Assembly: GCA_017303655.1 (NCBI GenBank)
Contig: JAFLCE010000039.1
Span: forward strand, 1 to 36,275
Length of the DNA: 36,275 nucleotides
Direction: 5' to 3'
Source: Anaerolineae bacterium
Lineage (GTDB): Bacteria; Chloroflexota; Anaerolineae; Anaerolineales; Villigracilaceae
Part shown: in pieces, positions 24,751 to 32,102 of the stretch
Layout: each line of letters opens with the position of its first letter
Numbering within the stretch: the first letter of the stretch is position 1
Notes under the pieces: generated by a model
Databases searched by the model: none
Told to the model about the DNA's origin: nothing
Seen by the model: the letters and a program-made list of their open reading frames with translations, nothing else
Made by a program: the position numbers and the translations under genes

Positions 24751-25653
24751 ATGAAGAAAGTATTGAAATGGATCGGTTTTGTAGTGGGGTCTTTGATAGG
24801 GTTGGTGCTTGTTGTGGGTGCAACATTGGCATTGATGGGGAATGCCCGCCTCAATAAGACGTATGATTTCCCACCTTCAGATCTTGTTTTACCGACAGAT
24901 GAAGTCAGTTTGGAACTTGGAAAGCATCGCGTAGAGTCATTATGCGCTGGCTGCCACGGACCAGACTTGGGCGGCATTGAGAAATGGTTCGATGCAGGCC
25001 CGCTTGGAACCGTTGACTCTGCCAACCTAACGGGAGGTGAAGGCGGTGTTGGAGCTACCTACACCACCGAAGATTTTGTTCGTGCAATTCGGCATGGAAT
25101 TGATGCAGAAAGCAAACCTATTTTTATGCCTGCTGTATATTCCACCTCTTACCTAAGTGACGAAGAACTTGCTGCGATCATTGCCTATCTTCAAACCCTC
25201 CCACCAGTTGACCACACAGTGAATGGAGCAAACTTCACCCCTCTCGCAAAGATCATGCTGGTAGCGGGCGTGCTTCCTCAACTGCCAGTTGAAGTAGTGA
25301 GCCATGAAACTCAAGTGGATGCCATCCCTGCGGGTCCAACTGTTGAATATGGAAAGTATATGGTGGATACTCACGATTGCCGCTTATGTCATGGGCAAGA
25401 ATTGAACGGCGGACCCTTCCCCGACCCGACCATCACAAAAATCTCCCCGAACTTAACCCCGGGTGGACAAATACCTTTCTGGACGGAGGAGCAATTTATT
25501 ACTACGATCCGCACGGGTGTCACTCCAGGCGGATATGAATTGGATCCAGAATTCATGCCGTGGAAAGATTACGCCAAGTTCTACGATGATGAATTGAAGG
25601 CGATCTACGCATACTTGCAGACAGTAGAAAAACTTCCGCAGTATACCGAGTAA
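24751..25653 (+). CDS. Membrane-anchored dihaem cytochrome c
   Basis: This 300-residue electron-transfer protein is anchored by an N-terminal helix (about 8-30, IGFVVGSLIGLVLVVGATLA) with the rest outside. Two haem sites are visible: SLCAGCHGPDLGG (about 65-77) and CRLCHGQELNGG (about 210-221), each CxxCH. Likely axial methionines are in PIFMPAVY and EFMPWKDY. Each domain ends in the same helix type (DEELAAIIAYLQTL and DDELKAIYAYLQTV), so the gene is an internal duplication of a class I cytochrome. ATG 24751 is preferred over 24742 because AAAGGAG is 10 nt from it and only 1 nt from the other. The partner is unknown. A 17-bp bidirectional terminator follows. Confidence 0.9.
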   Translation: MKKVLKWIGFVVGSLIGLVLVVGATLALMGNARLNKTYDFPPSDLVLPTDEVSLELGKHRVESLCAGCHGPDLGGIEKWFDAGPLGTVDSANLTGGEGGVGATYTTEDFVRAIRHGIDAESKPIFMPAVYSTSYLSDEELAAIIAYLQTLPPVDHTVNGANFTPLAKIMLVAGVLPQLPVEVVSHETQVDAIPAGPTVEYGKYMVDTHDCRLCHGQELNGGPFPDPTITKISPNLTPGGQIPFWTEEQFITTIRTGVTPGGYELDPEFMPWKDYAKFYDDELKAIYAYLQTVEKLPQYTE

Positions 25654-25692
25654 ATAAAAAGTCGCATGTGATGAGCATGCGACTTTTTATTT
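25652..25692. terminator. Bidirectional terminator (cytochrome c / kynA)
   Basis: A 17-bp perfect stem (25652-25668 with 25676-25692), 7-nt loop, A- and T-runs on both flanks. It overlaps the stop codons of both convergent genes. Confidence 0.92.
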
Positions 25693-26728
25693 AAGCATTG
25701 AAGCTAGTCTTTTCTTTTACTGCCTTTGGCAATTCAGGCAAATGACTGCGCTCCACAAGAAAGGTAGAGACTTCGGTCAACTCCTTGAAGATGTAATGCT
25801 GTCTCAACGCGCCTTCTAGGTAGCCCGCTCCACTCGTGCCGCCGGTGCCGGAGCGCATACCAATCATGCGGCGCGCCATCAGCATGTGTTTGTAGCGGAA
25901 TTGTGAAAGCATTTCGTCAATGTCGATCAGCGTGTTCAACAGGTCAAACGGCGTGTGGAAGATGGGCAAGTTGCGGTACATCATAATGAACAAAACCGCG
26001 CGCATAGCATCCACCGAAAATTCACCCAAGCCTTCTTTATAAAAAATGCGCTCCAGCTCATCGAACTGACGTAACTCCACCGAACCCGAAAGACTATTCT
26101 TGTAGATCTGTTTGTAGTGGCTCCAGAATTTTTGCTCGCCCTCTTCCTGCGGATATTGGGATTGGAAATCCCGCCACAAGGCTTCGTCGAAGAAGGGAGT
26201 TCGCTCTGCCCATTTGATGACCAGCCCTTTGAGCGTCGCCTCGGACTCTACGCTGTTGATTGCTTCGTAATCCTGTTGGTTGAAGCCACCCGGACGCGTG
26301 TTCTTGTAATAGTTCGACTTATAGCGCTGATCCATTTTCAGTCCCAGCTTGGCTTCAATGATGCGGAACTGCAAACTTTGGAATCCTGAAGATGGTACAA
26401 GCAGGTCGCGAAATTCGAGGAAGTCCATCGGCGTCATTGATTCAAGGATATCCACCTGGCGGTTGACCACTTCGAAAATCTTCACCACTCGCTTCAACTT
26501 GTGAACGGCAATGCTCATTTCTCCGGCATTGTCCAGTACGTTGTCTGTATCAAAAATACGGCGGACTTGATCAAGTTCGTGAATCACCATTTTGAACCAC
26601 AGTTCGTATGCCTGATGGATGATGATAAACAACATCTCATCGGTTTGTTCGTTGCTCTTGGGATGCTGACTGTTGAGAATTTTATCGAGCTCAAGATAGT
26701 CGGTGTAATACAGAAGTTCTTCGGTCAT
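25691..26728 (-). CDS. kynA: Tryptophan 2,3-dioxygenase
   Basis: This 345-residue haem enzyme opens the indole ring of L-tryptophan with O2 to form N-formylkynurenine, the first step of the kynurenine route. Family motifs are clear: YYTDYLELDKILNSQHP near the N-terminus, DEMLFIIIHQAYELWFKM (about 30-47, substrate pocket), and FRYKHMLMARRMIGMRSGTG near 270-290, with the proximal haem His in RYKH and the GTGGTSG loop that binds the substrate. The ribosome site GAGG lies 5 nt upstream. No formamidase or kynureninase is next to it. The requirement for O2 implies at least periodic aerobic life. It is convergent with the cytochrome gene, and a second tryptophan-degrading enzyme lies about 2.5 kb away. 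Confidence 0.93.
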   Translation of the reverse strand: MTEELLYYTDYLELDKILNSQHPKSNEQTDEMLFIIIHQAYELWFKMVIHELDQVRRIFDTDNVLDNAGEMSIAVHKLKRVVKIFEVVNRQVDILESMTPMDFLEFRDLLVPSSGFQSLQFRIIEAKLGLKMDQRYKSNYYKNTRPGGFNQQDYEAINSVESEATLKGLVIKWAERTPFFDEALWRDFQSQYPQEEGEQKFWSHYKQIYKNSLSGSVELRQFDELERIFYKEGLGEFSVDAMRAVLFIMMYRNLPIFHTPFDLLNTLIDIDEMLSQFRYKHMLMARRMIGMRSGTGGTSGAGYLEGALRQHYIFKELTEVSTFLVERSHLPELPKAVKEKTSFNA

Positions 26729-26787
26729 GGGTTCCTCACTTTGGCAGGGGAGTTGATATACGCCTGACTGATTCTATCTTTAAATAA

Positions 26788-26825
26788 GACGCTGGACGAT
26801 AAGTCGATTTTCATCGTCCAGCGTC
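26788..26825 (-). terminator. Terminator of the MerR-aldo/keto reductase operon
   Basis: A 13-bp perfect stem (26788-26800 with 26813-26825). On the minus strand it is followed by CTTATTTAA, a T-rich stretch. It lies between the reductase stop and the kynA start. Confidence 0.7.
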
Positions 26826-26860
26826 CTAATCTACTTAAATTAATTTTCCTTTTCCAAAAA

Positions 26861-26886
26861 ATCCGTTCCCATCCGTGAATCCGCTA
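26861..26886. repeat. Short-period tract behind the aldo/keto reductase gene
   Basis: ATCCGTTCCC, ATCCGTGA and ATCCGCTA follow in direct succession; a looser period (8-10 bp) than the other tracts. It is non-coding, between the reductase stop codon and its terminator. Confidence 0.35.
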
Positions 26887-26903
26887 CAAAGTCCGTTTAT
26901 CGT

Positions 26904-27845
26904 TTACCACGGCAACGGATTGCTCTCGATCTCATTCGTCCACAGATCGCGCATCGCCTGAACGGTTTCCGCACTCAGTTGTTTATCTGCTGCGGCGAAG
27001 TTGTCCAATGCCTGTTCTACCGTCTTCGCGCCCGGGATTACTGTGGAGACTTCCGGCTGCGCCAGCACGAATTGCAATGCCGCGTGTGCCATTGAAGTTC
27101 CTTCAGGAACTAACGCCGCGAATTTTTCCACCAGTTCGCTTCGGCGCTTCAATACCTCAGGTGACCAGCGACTGCGTACATCGTCGAATTTGTGATTGCC
27201 GCGATAGCGCCCCGAAAGCCAGCCCGAATCCAATGGCACTTTGACGATCAAGCCCATGCCTTGTGATTGCGCCTTCGCAAAGGCGGGCAGACATTCTTGA
27301 TACAACGCATTGAAGAAAACCTCTGCCGCCTTACTTTTCGTTGTATCCAGCACGTTCTCTAGCTCAATGCGCCAATCTAACGAAACGCCATATGCGCGGA
27401 TCTTGCCTTCGTTCTTTAGTTTCTCCATCTCGGCATACAACTCCGCAGAGGCATTCCCATCCATCAACTCGCGCGGCGGATTGTGCAGCAGCAAAATGTC
27501 CACATAATCTGTCTGCAGCCTTTTGAAACTTCCTTCGAGAACGGAACGTACATGTTTTGCCTTCCATTCGCTTTCATGATTTTCATTGTAGAAACTGAAC
27601 TTCGTGCAAATGATGATGTCTTTACGAACCGACTTCAACCCTGCGCCGAGCAGTTCTTCGCTTCTTCCTCCGCCGTAGCCTGGTGCGGTGTCGAAGAAGG
27701 TACAGCCCGCCTCAAGCGACTTTTGCACGATCTTCAAGGCTTCAGCTTTATCGTTAATGCCCCAATCGGGGTTTGCCAATTGCCACGCCCCAAGCCCTAC
27801 TTCTGAGACGTTCATGCCTGTGTTTCCAAACTGACGGTTTTTCAT
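26904..27845 (-). CDS. Aldo/keto reductase
   Basis: This 313-residue NAD(P)H-dependent TIM-barrel reductase has the catalytic tetrad: Asp52 and Tyr57 (FFDTAPGYG), Lys82 (CTKF) and His121 (LLLHNPP). The C-terminal cofactor loop VSTVIPGAKTVEQALDN is typical. It probably reduces aldehydes or ketones; substrate is unknown. It overlaps the upstream MerR gene by 4 bp (ATGA), so both are made from one transcript. The pair suggests the regulator controls a carbonyl-stress or detoxification response. A terminator follows at 26788-26825. Confidence 0.92.
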   Translation of the reverse strand: MKNRQFGNTGMNVSEVGLGAWQLANPDWGINDKAEALKIVQKSLEAGCTFFDTAPGYGGGRSEELLGAGLKSVRKDIIICTKFSFYNENHESEWKAKHVRSVLEGSFKRLQTDYVDILLLHNPPRELMDGNASAELYAEMEKLKNEGKIRAYGVSLDWRIELENVLDTTKSKAAEVFFNALYQECLPAFAKAQSQGMGLIVKVPLDSGWLSGRYRGNHKFDDVRSRWSPEVLKRRSELVEKFAALVPEGTSMAHAALQFVLAQPEVSTVIPGAKTVEQALDNFAAADKQLSAETVQAMRDLWTNEIESNPLPW

Positions 27846-28237
27846 ATCTTTATCAATTCCTTTTCTTCGACCACTTGTGAGTAGTAGTCGATCTTGTGAT
27901 GGATTAGTTTTAAGTGTTCATTCATTTCATCAATATACGCTTCTACTTTATCACGCAGCACCTTCAACATCTCCACACGCTCTGGCAGAGTCTCATCACC
28001 CTGGCGCTGAAGTTGTGCATAACGTTGCATATCCTTGATGGACATGCCCGTAGCGCGCAGTTTGAGGAGGAACTCGATCCAACCGATGTCATCTGCAGTG
28101 TAACAGCGGCGGGTGTTTTCCTCCCTGTTGATGGGGTGGATCAGCCCGATGCGCTCGTAGTAACGCAGTGTATGCGGTGTCAGCCCAGTCGCTTTGGCAA
28201 CTTCTTGAATGGTGAGTTTCTTGTTTTGCTTGTCCAT
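27842..28237 (-). CDS. MerR-family transcriptional regulator
   Basis: This 131-residue regulator has the MerR winged-helix at residues 8-50 (TIQEVAKATGLTPHTLRYYE, then RIGLIHP and the TRRCYTADDIGWIEFL wing), followed by a coiled-coil helix of the dimer type (about 80-120). The only cysteine is Cys45 in the wing, and no metal-binding C-terminal loop is present, so sensing of a metal is unlikely; it resembles the YfmP/AdhR group. It heads the operon with an aldo/keto reductase, and the palindrome in its own promoter indicates autoregulation. It appears leaderless. Confidence 0.9.
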   Translation of the reverse strand: MDKQNKKLTIQEVAKATGLTPHTLRYYERIGLIHPINREENTRRCYTADDIGWIEFLLKLRATGMSIKDMQRYAQLQRQGDETLPERVEMLKVLRDKVEAYIDEMNEHLKLIHHKIDYYSQVVEEKELIKI

Positions 28238-28243
28238 ATCCCT

Positions 28244-28274
28244 AGTTTACATCTTAGAGCGTGCTCTAAGTCAA
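28244..28274 (-). promoter_or_regulatory. MerR-type promoter with operator palindrome
   Basis: On the minus strand: TTGACT (28274-28269), a 19-bp spacer, TAAACT (28249-28244), then AGGGAT and the ATG at 28237. The perfect palindrome cttagagc-gt-gctctaag (28253-28270) fills the overlong spacer, the hallmark of promoters that MerR proteins activate by untwisting. Transcription is predicted to start at the ATG. Confidence 0.85.
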
Positions 28275-28300
28275 GCCCTAATTTATCCATATTTTGAAGG

Positions 28301-28329
28301 TTGCATTAGCAGAAAAAATGTTCTATAAT
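28301..28329 (+). promoter_or_regulatory. Promoter of the VOC-family gene
   Basis: TTGCAT (28301-28306), 17 bp, consensus TATAAT (28324-28329). The leader of about 38 nt carries AAAAGGAG before the ATG at 28374. It is divergent from the MerR promoter about 30 bp away. Confidence 0.75.
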
Positions 28330-28373
28330 TTATCAACTTTATCCAATTGTGCCTATCCAAAAGGAGATCAAAC

Positions 28374-28730
28374 ATGGAACTCGGAAAATTTTCGCTCAGC
28401 CTGACCGTGAAAGACATCCATGCTTCGCTGGCGTTTTACCAGAAAGTAGGGTTTGACTTGCTCGATGATCATCGAGATGAGAATTGGGTCATCCTCCAGA
28501 ATGGAAATACCGTGCTCGGATTGTTTCAGGGTATGTTCGAAAAGAACCTGCTGACTTTCATCCCAACCGATGTGCGGGGGATCCAGAAACATTTGAAGGC
28601 AAACGGTATACCCTTGAATGAAGAAGCCGATGAATCTACGACAGGACCTGCCTACATCACATTGACCGACCCAGACGGTAACCCGATCATGTTTGACCAG
28701 CATGACCCAGATTACAAGCCGACTGCCTAG
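28374..28730 (+). CDS. VOC-superfamily (glyoxalase/bleomycin-resistance fold) protein
   Basis: This 118-residue protein has the paired beta-alpha-beta-beta-beta units of the VOC fold: FSLSLTVKDIHASLAFYQKV at the N-terminus, GNTVLGLFQGMFEK, and ITLTDPDGNPIMFDQHDP at the C-terminal half. Its ligand and any enzyme activity are unknown. AAAAGGAG sets the start; a longer frame from 28347 includes the ribosome site and is rejected. It is expressed from its own promoter, divergent from the MerR gene, and followed by the SRPBCC gene 33 nt downstream, probably in one transcript. Confidence 0.85.
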   Translation: MELGKFSLSLTVKDIHASLAFYQKVGFDLLDDHRDENWVILQNGNTVLGLFQGMFEKNLLTFIPTDVRGIQKHLKANGIPLNEEADESTTGPAYITLTDPDGNPIMFDQHDPDYKPTA

Positions 28731-28763
28731 TTGGCGAGAGAATTGAAAAAGGAGCGGCTAATA

Positions 28764-29201
28764 ATGGATCAGGTTATTCATTTATCGAGTCGGCTTTCAT
28801 GTGATGCTCACCAAGCCTTTGAGATGTTTACGGTGAACACCAAACTTCAAATATGGCTGACTGAAGTTGCCGAAGTGGAATTGCGAGTCGGCGGACTCTA
28901 CGAGTTGTTTTGGGAACCCGAAGACCGGGAAAACAATAGCACGATTGGCTGTCACATCACTGCTTTTGAGGCAGATCAATTCCTGTCTTTCGAATGGCGC
29001 AGCCCAAAGCAGTTCAAACATTTTGCCAACCAAGCCGACCCGCTGACGCATGTAGTCGTCTTTTTTGTTCCCATTCAAAATGGAACTCAGGTACATCTGA
29101 TTCATTCTGGATGGCGAAGTTCGCCTGAATGGATTGAAGCCATGCAATGGCAGGAGCGTGCATGGCGTATGGCGTTTGATGCGTTGGAGAAATCAGTGTA
29201 A
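28764..29201 (+). CDS. SRPBCC / AHSA1-like domain protein
   Basis: This 145-residue protein has the START-related SRPBCC fold, a single helix-grip domain with a hydrophobic cavity. The strand-helix VIHLSSRLSCDAHQAFEMFT, VELRVGGLYELFW and TQVHLIHSGWRSS match AHSA1/CalC-type proteins, and the C-terminal helix ends the domain. Ligand is unknown. The ATG is chosen by AGGAG 9 nt upstream; the longer frame from TTG 28731 starts one base after the VOC stop codon and includes that site. It ends at a shared terminator with tnaA. Confidence 0.82.
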   Translation: MDQVIHLSSRLSCDAHQAFEMFTVNTKLQIWLTEVAEVELRVGGLYELFWEPEDRENNSTIGCHITAFEADQFLSFEWRSPKQFKHFANQADPLTHVVVFFVPIQNGTQVHLIHSGWRSSPEWIEAMQWQERAWRMAFDALEKSV

Positions 29202-29208
29202 TTAAGAG

Positions 29209-29237
29209 AAAGGGACAGTCACTTTGACTGTCCCTTT
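29209..29237. terminator. Bidirectional terminator (SRPBCC / tnaA)
   Basis: A 13-bp perfect stem (29209-29221 with 29225-29237) with a CTT loop and T-rich flanks on both strands, between convergent genes. Confidence 0.88.
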
Positions 29238-29242
29238 TGATT

Positions 29243-30622
29243 TTACAACGGCTCAAACCGCGCCGTGAAATGGCGCAACAACTCGGGGGCGTAGGTGAAT
29301 CTGTAGCCTTTCACTGTGTTCGCGCGGGACTTGATAGCGGCGAAACAATCTGCTACATAGTCGAGATGACTCTGTGTGTACGTTCGTCTTGGAATGGCGA
29401 GGCGCAATAATTCAAGCGCGGGGTAATGCCATTTATTATCTTGCGGGTCGAGGCAGGCAAACATGACCGAGCCGATCTCGACGCCGCGGATGCCGCCTTC
29501 GCGATAGAGTTCAACTCCCAAAGCCTGTGCAGGGAATTCGTAATTGGGGATGTGCGGGAAGATCGCACCGGCGTTGACGTACACGCCGTGCCCGCCCGTG
29601 GGTTGCAGGGTGGGAATGCCTGCTTCGTTCAGTCGCGCCGCGAGATAGGCGGTTTGCCCAATGCGATAGGCGAGATAATCTTCATCCAAGCCTTCGTATA
29701 AGCCGACTGCCATCGCGTCGAGGTCGCGCCCGGCGAGTCCGCCATAGGTAGGGAAGCCTTCGCGCAGGATCAATTCATTCTTCAAGTTTTGAAAGAGCGT
29801 ATCATCGTTCAAACATAACAACCCGCCGATGTTGACGATGGCATCCTTCTTCGCGGACATGGTCATGCCGTCTGCCAGCGAGAACATTTCATGCGCGATT
29901 TCTTTGACGGATTTAAGCTCAAAGCCAGGTTCCCGCTGTTTGATGAAGAAACAGTTTTCGGCGTAGCGTGCGGCGTCGATAAAGAATGGGATTCCGTTTT
30001 GGTGGTAGACGTCTGCCACAGCCTTGAGATTTTCCATCGAGACGGGCTGTCCGCCTCCGGCATTGTTGGTGACGGTGATCATGCCAAAGGGAATTTGCTC
30101 ACGCCCATACTTTGCGATGAAGGCTTTGAGTTTGGCGATATCCATATTGCCCTTGAAGGGATGACGATTCTCGGGGTCGTGCGCTTCGTCGATGACGAGG
30201 TTGGCAGGGCGACCCTGTCGCGCGCGGATGTTGGCGTCGGTGGTGTCGAAGTGCATGTTGCTCGGCACCCATTGTCCCGGCTTGACCAACACCGCCGCGA
30301 GGATATTTTCAGCGGCACGACCTTGGTGGGTGGGCAGGAAGTGCTTGAAGCCGAAGACATCGTCCACGGCATTCTTGAGTCGGTAATACGAGCGCGCACC
30401 CGCATACGACTCGTCCCCGCGCATGATGGCTGCCCATTGCTCGGAACTCATCGCGCCTGTGCCGGAGTCGGTCAGCAGGTCAACGAACATGTCTTCGGCT
30501 TTCATCAGGAAGAGGTTGTAGCCTGCTTCTTTGAGCGCGGCTTCTCTTTCCTCACGGGAAATGAGATGGATGGATTCGACTACCTTAATACGAAATGGTT
30601 CGGGGGGATAGATGGGGGTCAT
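29243..30622 (-). CDS. tnaA: Tryptophanase (tyrosine phenol-lyase family)
   Basis: This 459-residue PLP-dependent beta-eliminating lyase splits L-tryptophan to indole, pyruvate and ammonia. Family motifs include YYRLKNAVDDVFGFKHFLPTHQGRAAEN, the pocket DTTDANIRARQ, and the PLP lysine in TMSAKKDAIVNIGG (about 258). The discriminating site reads GVEIGSVM, the tryptophanase form; tyrosine phenol-lyases have an arginine here (MERG). That makes tryptophanase the better call, though tyrosine phenol-lyase is not excluded. AGGAG lies upstream of the ATG. A 14-codon upstream frame with a near-copy of this ribosome site lies 27 bp upstream of the start codon. With kynA nearby the locus has two competing tryptophan-degrading enzymes. 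Confidence 0.85.
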   Translation of the reverse strand: MTPIYPPEPFRIKVVESIHLISREEREAALKEAGYNLFLMKAEDMFVDLLTDSGTGAMSSEQWAAIMRGDESYAGARSYYRLKNAVDDVFGFKHFLPTHQGRAAENILAAVLVKPGQWVPSNMHFDTTDANIRARQGRPANLVIDEAHDPENRHPFKGNMDIAKLKAFIAKYGREQIPFGMITVTNNAGGGQPVSMENLKAVADVYHQNGIPFFIDAARYAENCFFIKQREPGFELKSVKEIAHEMFSLADGMTMSAKKDAIVNIGGLLCLNDDTLFQNLKNELILREGFPTYGGLAGRDLDAMAVGLYEGLDEDYLAYRIGQTAYLAARLNEAGIPTLQPTGGHGVYVNAGAIFPHIPNYEFPAQALGVELYREGGIRGVEIGSVMFACLDPQDNKWHYPALELLRLAIPRRTYTQSHLDYVADCFAAIKSRANTVKGYRFTYAPELLRHFTARFEPL

Positions 30623-30649
30623 TTGGTCTCCTAGAAATTTGAGTTTGCG

Positions 30650-30694
30650 TCAAATTTTGGGTAGCGAGCCTGGCGTGTGTTCCCCTTGTGCCAT
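30650..30694 (-). other. Possible 14-codon leader ORF upstream of tnaA
   Basis: The minus-strand frame encodes MAQGEHTPGSLPKI and is preceded by GGAGACCGA. The tnaA start itself is preceded by GGAGACCAA, so the two initiation sites are near copies. The stop lies 27 bp before tnaA. It lacks the Trp codon that TnaC needs, so tryptophan sensing by the E. coli mechanism is not indicated. Confidence 0.35.
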
Positions 30695-30772
30695 TCGGTC
30701 TCCAATGACTAAATCATTTTACAATTAATACAGGTTTTTCAATATATAACGAATGTCATAGATTCTCAGAAT

Positions 30773-30807
30773 AAAAAAACACCAGACCTGGAACAAAGTC
30801 TGGTGTT
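30773..30807 (-). terminator. Terminator of the GGDEF gene
   Basis: A 10-bp perfect stem (30778-30787 with 30798-30807), followed on the minus strand by a run of T (complement of 30773-30779). Confidence 0.82.
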
Positions 30808-30825
30808 GAGAGAAAATCTCCATGT

Positions 30826-32001
30826 TTAACTCGCGGCGAAATAGTTTTGTACCGTTTGTTTTTTCTTTGCTTTTATTTCATACATGGCTCTATCTGCCGC
30901 TTGGATAATTTCTTCAATGCTTTTATAAACCGGGTAGGAGGCGATCCCGGCAGAGAAACTGACCGGAAGATGAATGCCTTCATGCACAATCGTAATATCT
31001 TGTGTCCGTTCGTTCCATTCGTGCAGGCGCACCGATGCCATTTGCTCATCTGCGTTGTGCAAAATGACAAGGAATTCATCCCCGCCAAGACGGCAGGCAA
31101 TATCTTCTACACGGGTTTGGTCTTTCAGCAATTTGGAAAGAGATTTCAGGGCAATATCGCCCACAGCATGACCATACTTGTCGTTCAGGGATTTTAGGTT
31201 GTCCATATCCATCATCACGACGCTGAAAGGTTGATTTCCGCGTTTCGCGCGGGCGAATTCCTGTTTGAGCGCTTCTTCCATAAAGCGACGGTTGTATAGC
31301 CCTGTAAGTGAGTCTTGGATCGCCTGCTCATGCAAAATGGCTTGCAGTTTTTCGATCTCTACCAATTGCAAGCGTAGCCGCTCGTTCACGTCTTGGAGTT
31401 GGTCTGCAACGCGCTTGCGTTCAGTCACATCGCGAGTGATGGCAATGAATGCCACTGGGATACCAATTTCATTCTTGATCAGTGCCGCGCTCAATTCGGC
31501 GGGGAAGGTACTGCCGTCTTTGCGTTGCAGGTTGAACTCGATATTTTTGCTGAACCCCTCGGCGCTGGTCAGGCGCATATGTTTTGTGGCTTTTGGGAGT
31601 TCACTTAAAGGGAAAAAGCTAAAGGCACTTTTGCCGATAAATTCATCAGGAGAGTCATACCCATGCAGGGCGGCGGTCTGTTTGTTGGCGAAAATATAGT
31701 TCCCGAGCAGATCCGTCACAGCGACAGAATCGGGCGAGGTCTCCATGATGGCGTGATAAATCAAGGTGCCGATCTGGCTGAGCTCAGAGTCTTTTCCCTG
31801 ATTGTTTGCCGTATACCCCCGTAAAAGGATGAACTCAAAGATCACCACTCCTGCCAGCCAGAGGATCACATGAGTGAGAATTTCATTCTTAAACCAAATA
31901 TTCCCAATGGTATATGTGCCAACGATCAGCAAAGTCCAACCGAAAATGATCTGAATGGAGACCGCCCGCCATACGATCTTGTTGAAATTTTGAGTCTTCA
32001 T
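30826..32001 (-). CDS. Membrane PAS-GGDEF diguanylate cyclase
   Basis: This 391-residue protein makes cyclic di-GMP from two GTP. Two transmembrane helices lie at about 13-35 and 42-62. A PAS sensor domain (about 82-205, IMETSPDSVAVTDLLGNYIF) and a short coiled coil lead to the GGDEF domain (about 228-385). The active site is RLGGDEFLV near 303. An intact inhibitory site, RVED, sits exactly five residues before GGDEF, so product feedback is expected. The start follows AAGGAG. There is no EAL domain. A PilZ protein gene lies directly upstream on the same strand, giving source and receptor of c-di-GMP together. Confidence 0.92.
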   Translation of the reverse strand: MKTQNFNKIVWRAVSIQIIFGWTLLIVGTYTIGNIWFKNEILTHVILWLAGVVIFEFILLRGYTANNQGKDSELSQIGTLIYHAIMETSPDSVAVTDLLGNYIFANKQTAALHGYDSPDEFIGKSAFSFFPLSELPKATKHMRLTSAEGFSKNIEFNLQRKDGSTFPAELSAALIKNEIGIPVAFIAITRDVTERKRVADQLQDVNERLRLQLVEIEKLQAILHEQAIQDSLTGLYNRRFMEEALKQEFARAKRGNQPFSVVMMDMDNLKSLNDKYGHAVGDIALKSLSKLLKDQTRVEDIACRLGGDEFLVILHNADEQMASVRLHEWNERTQDITIVHEGIHLPVSFSAGIASYPVYKSIEEIIQAADRAMYEIKAKKKQTVQNYFAAS

Positions 32002-32060
32002 GCTTGGCTCCTTGGTTTTGACGGGAGAAGTATCTCGTAGTTACGAATGTATCTTTTGAA

Positions 32061-32089
32061 ATGATACTGGTCTGTCTGCCTATGGTCAA
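32061..32089 (-). promoter_or_regulatory. Promoter of the GGDEF gene
   Basis: On the minus strand: TTGACC (32089-32084), 17 bp, TATCAT (32066-32061). Predicted start is near 32054, giving a leader of about 53 nt. The cyclase can therefore be made independently of the PilZ gene. Confidence 0.65.
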
Positions 32090-32102
32090 GAAACTTAAAT
32101 CA

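Noticed and set aside
29243-30622. Tyrosine phenol-lyase as the primary call
   Set aside because: The site that carries the phenol-lyase arginine reads EIGS here, as in tryptophanases. The alternative is not fully excluded.
30650-30694. TnaC-type tryptophan-sensing leader peptide
   Set aside because: The mini-ORF has no Trp codon and no TnaC-like residues. It is kept only as a possible upstream ORF.
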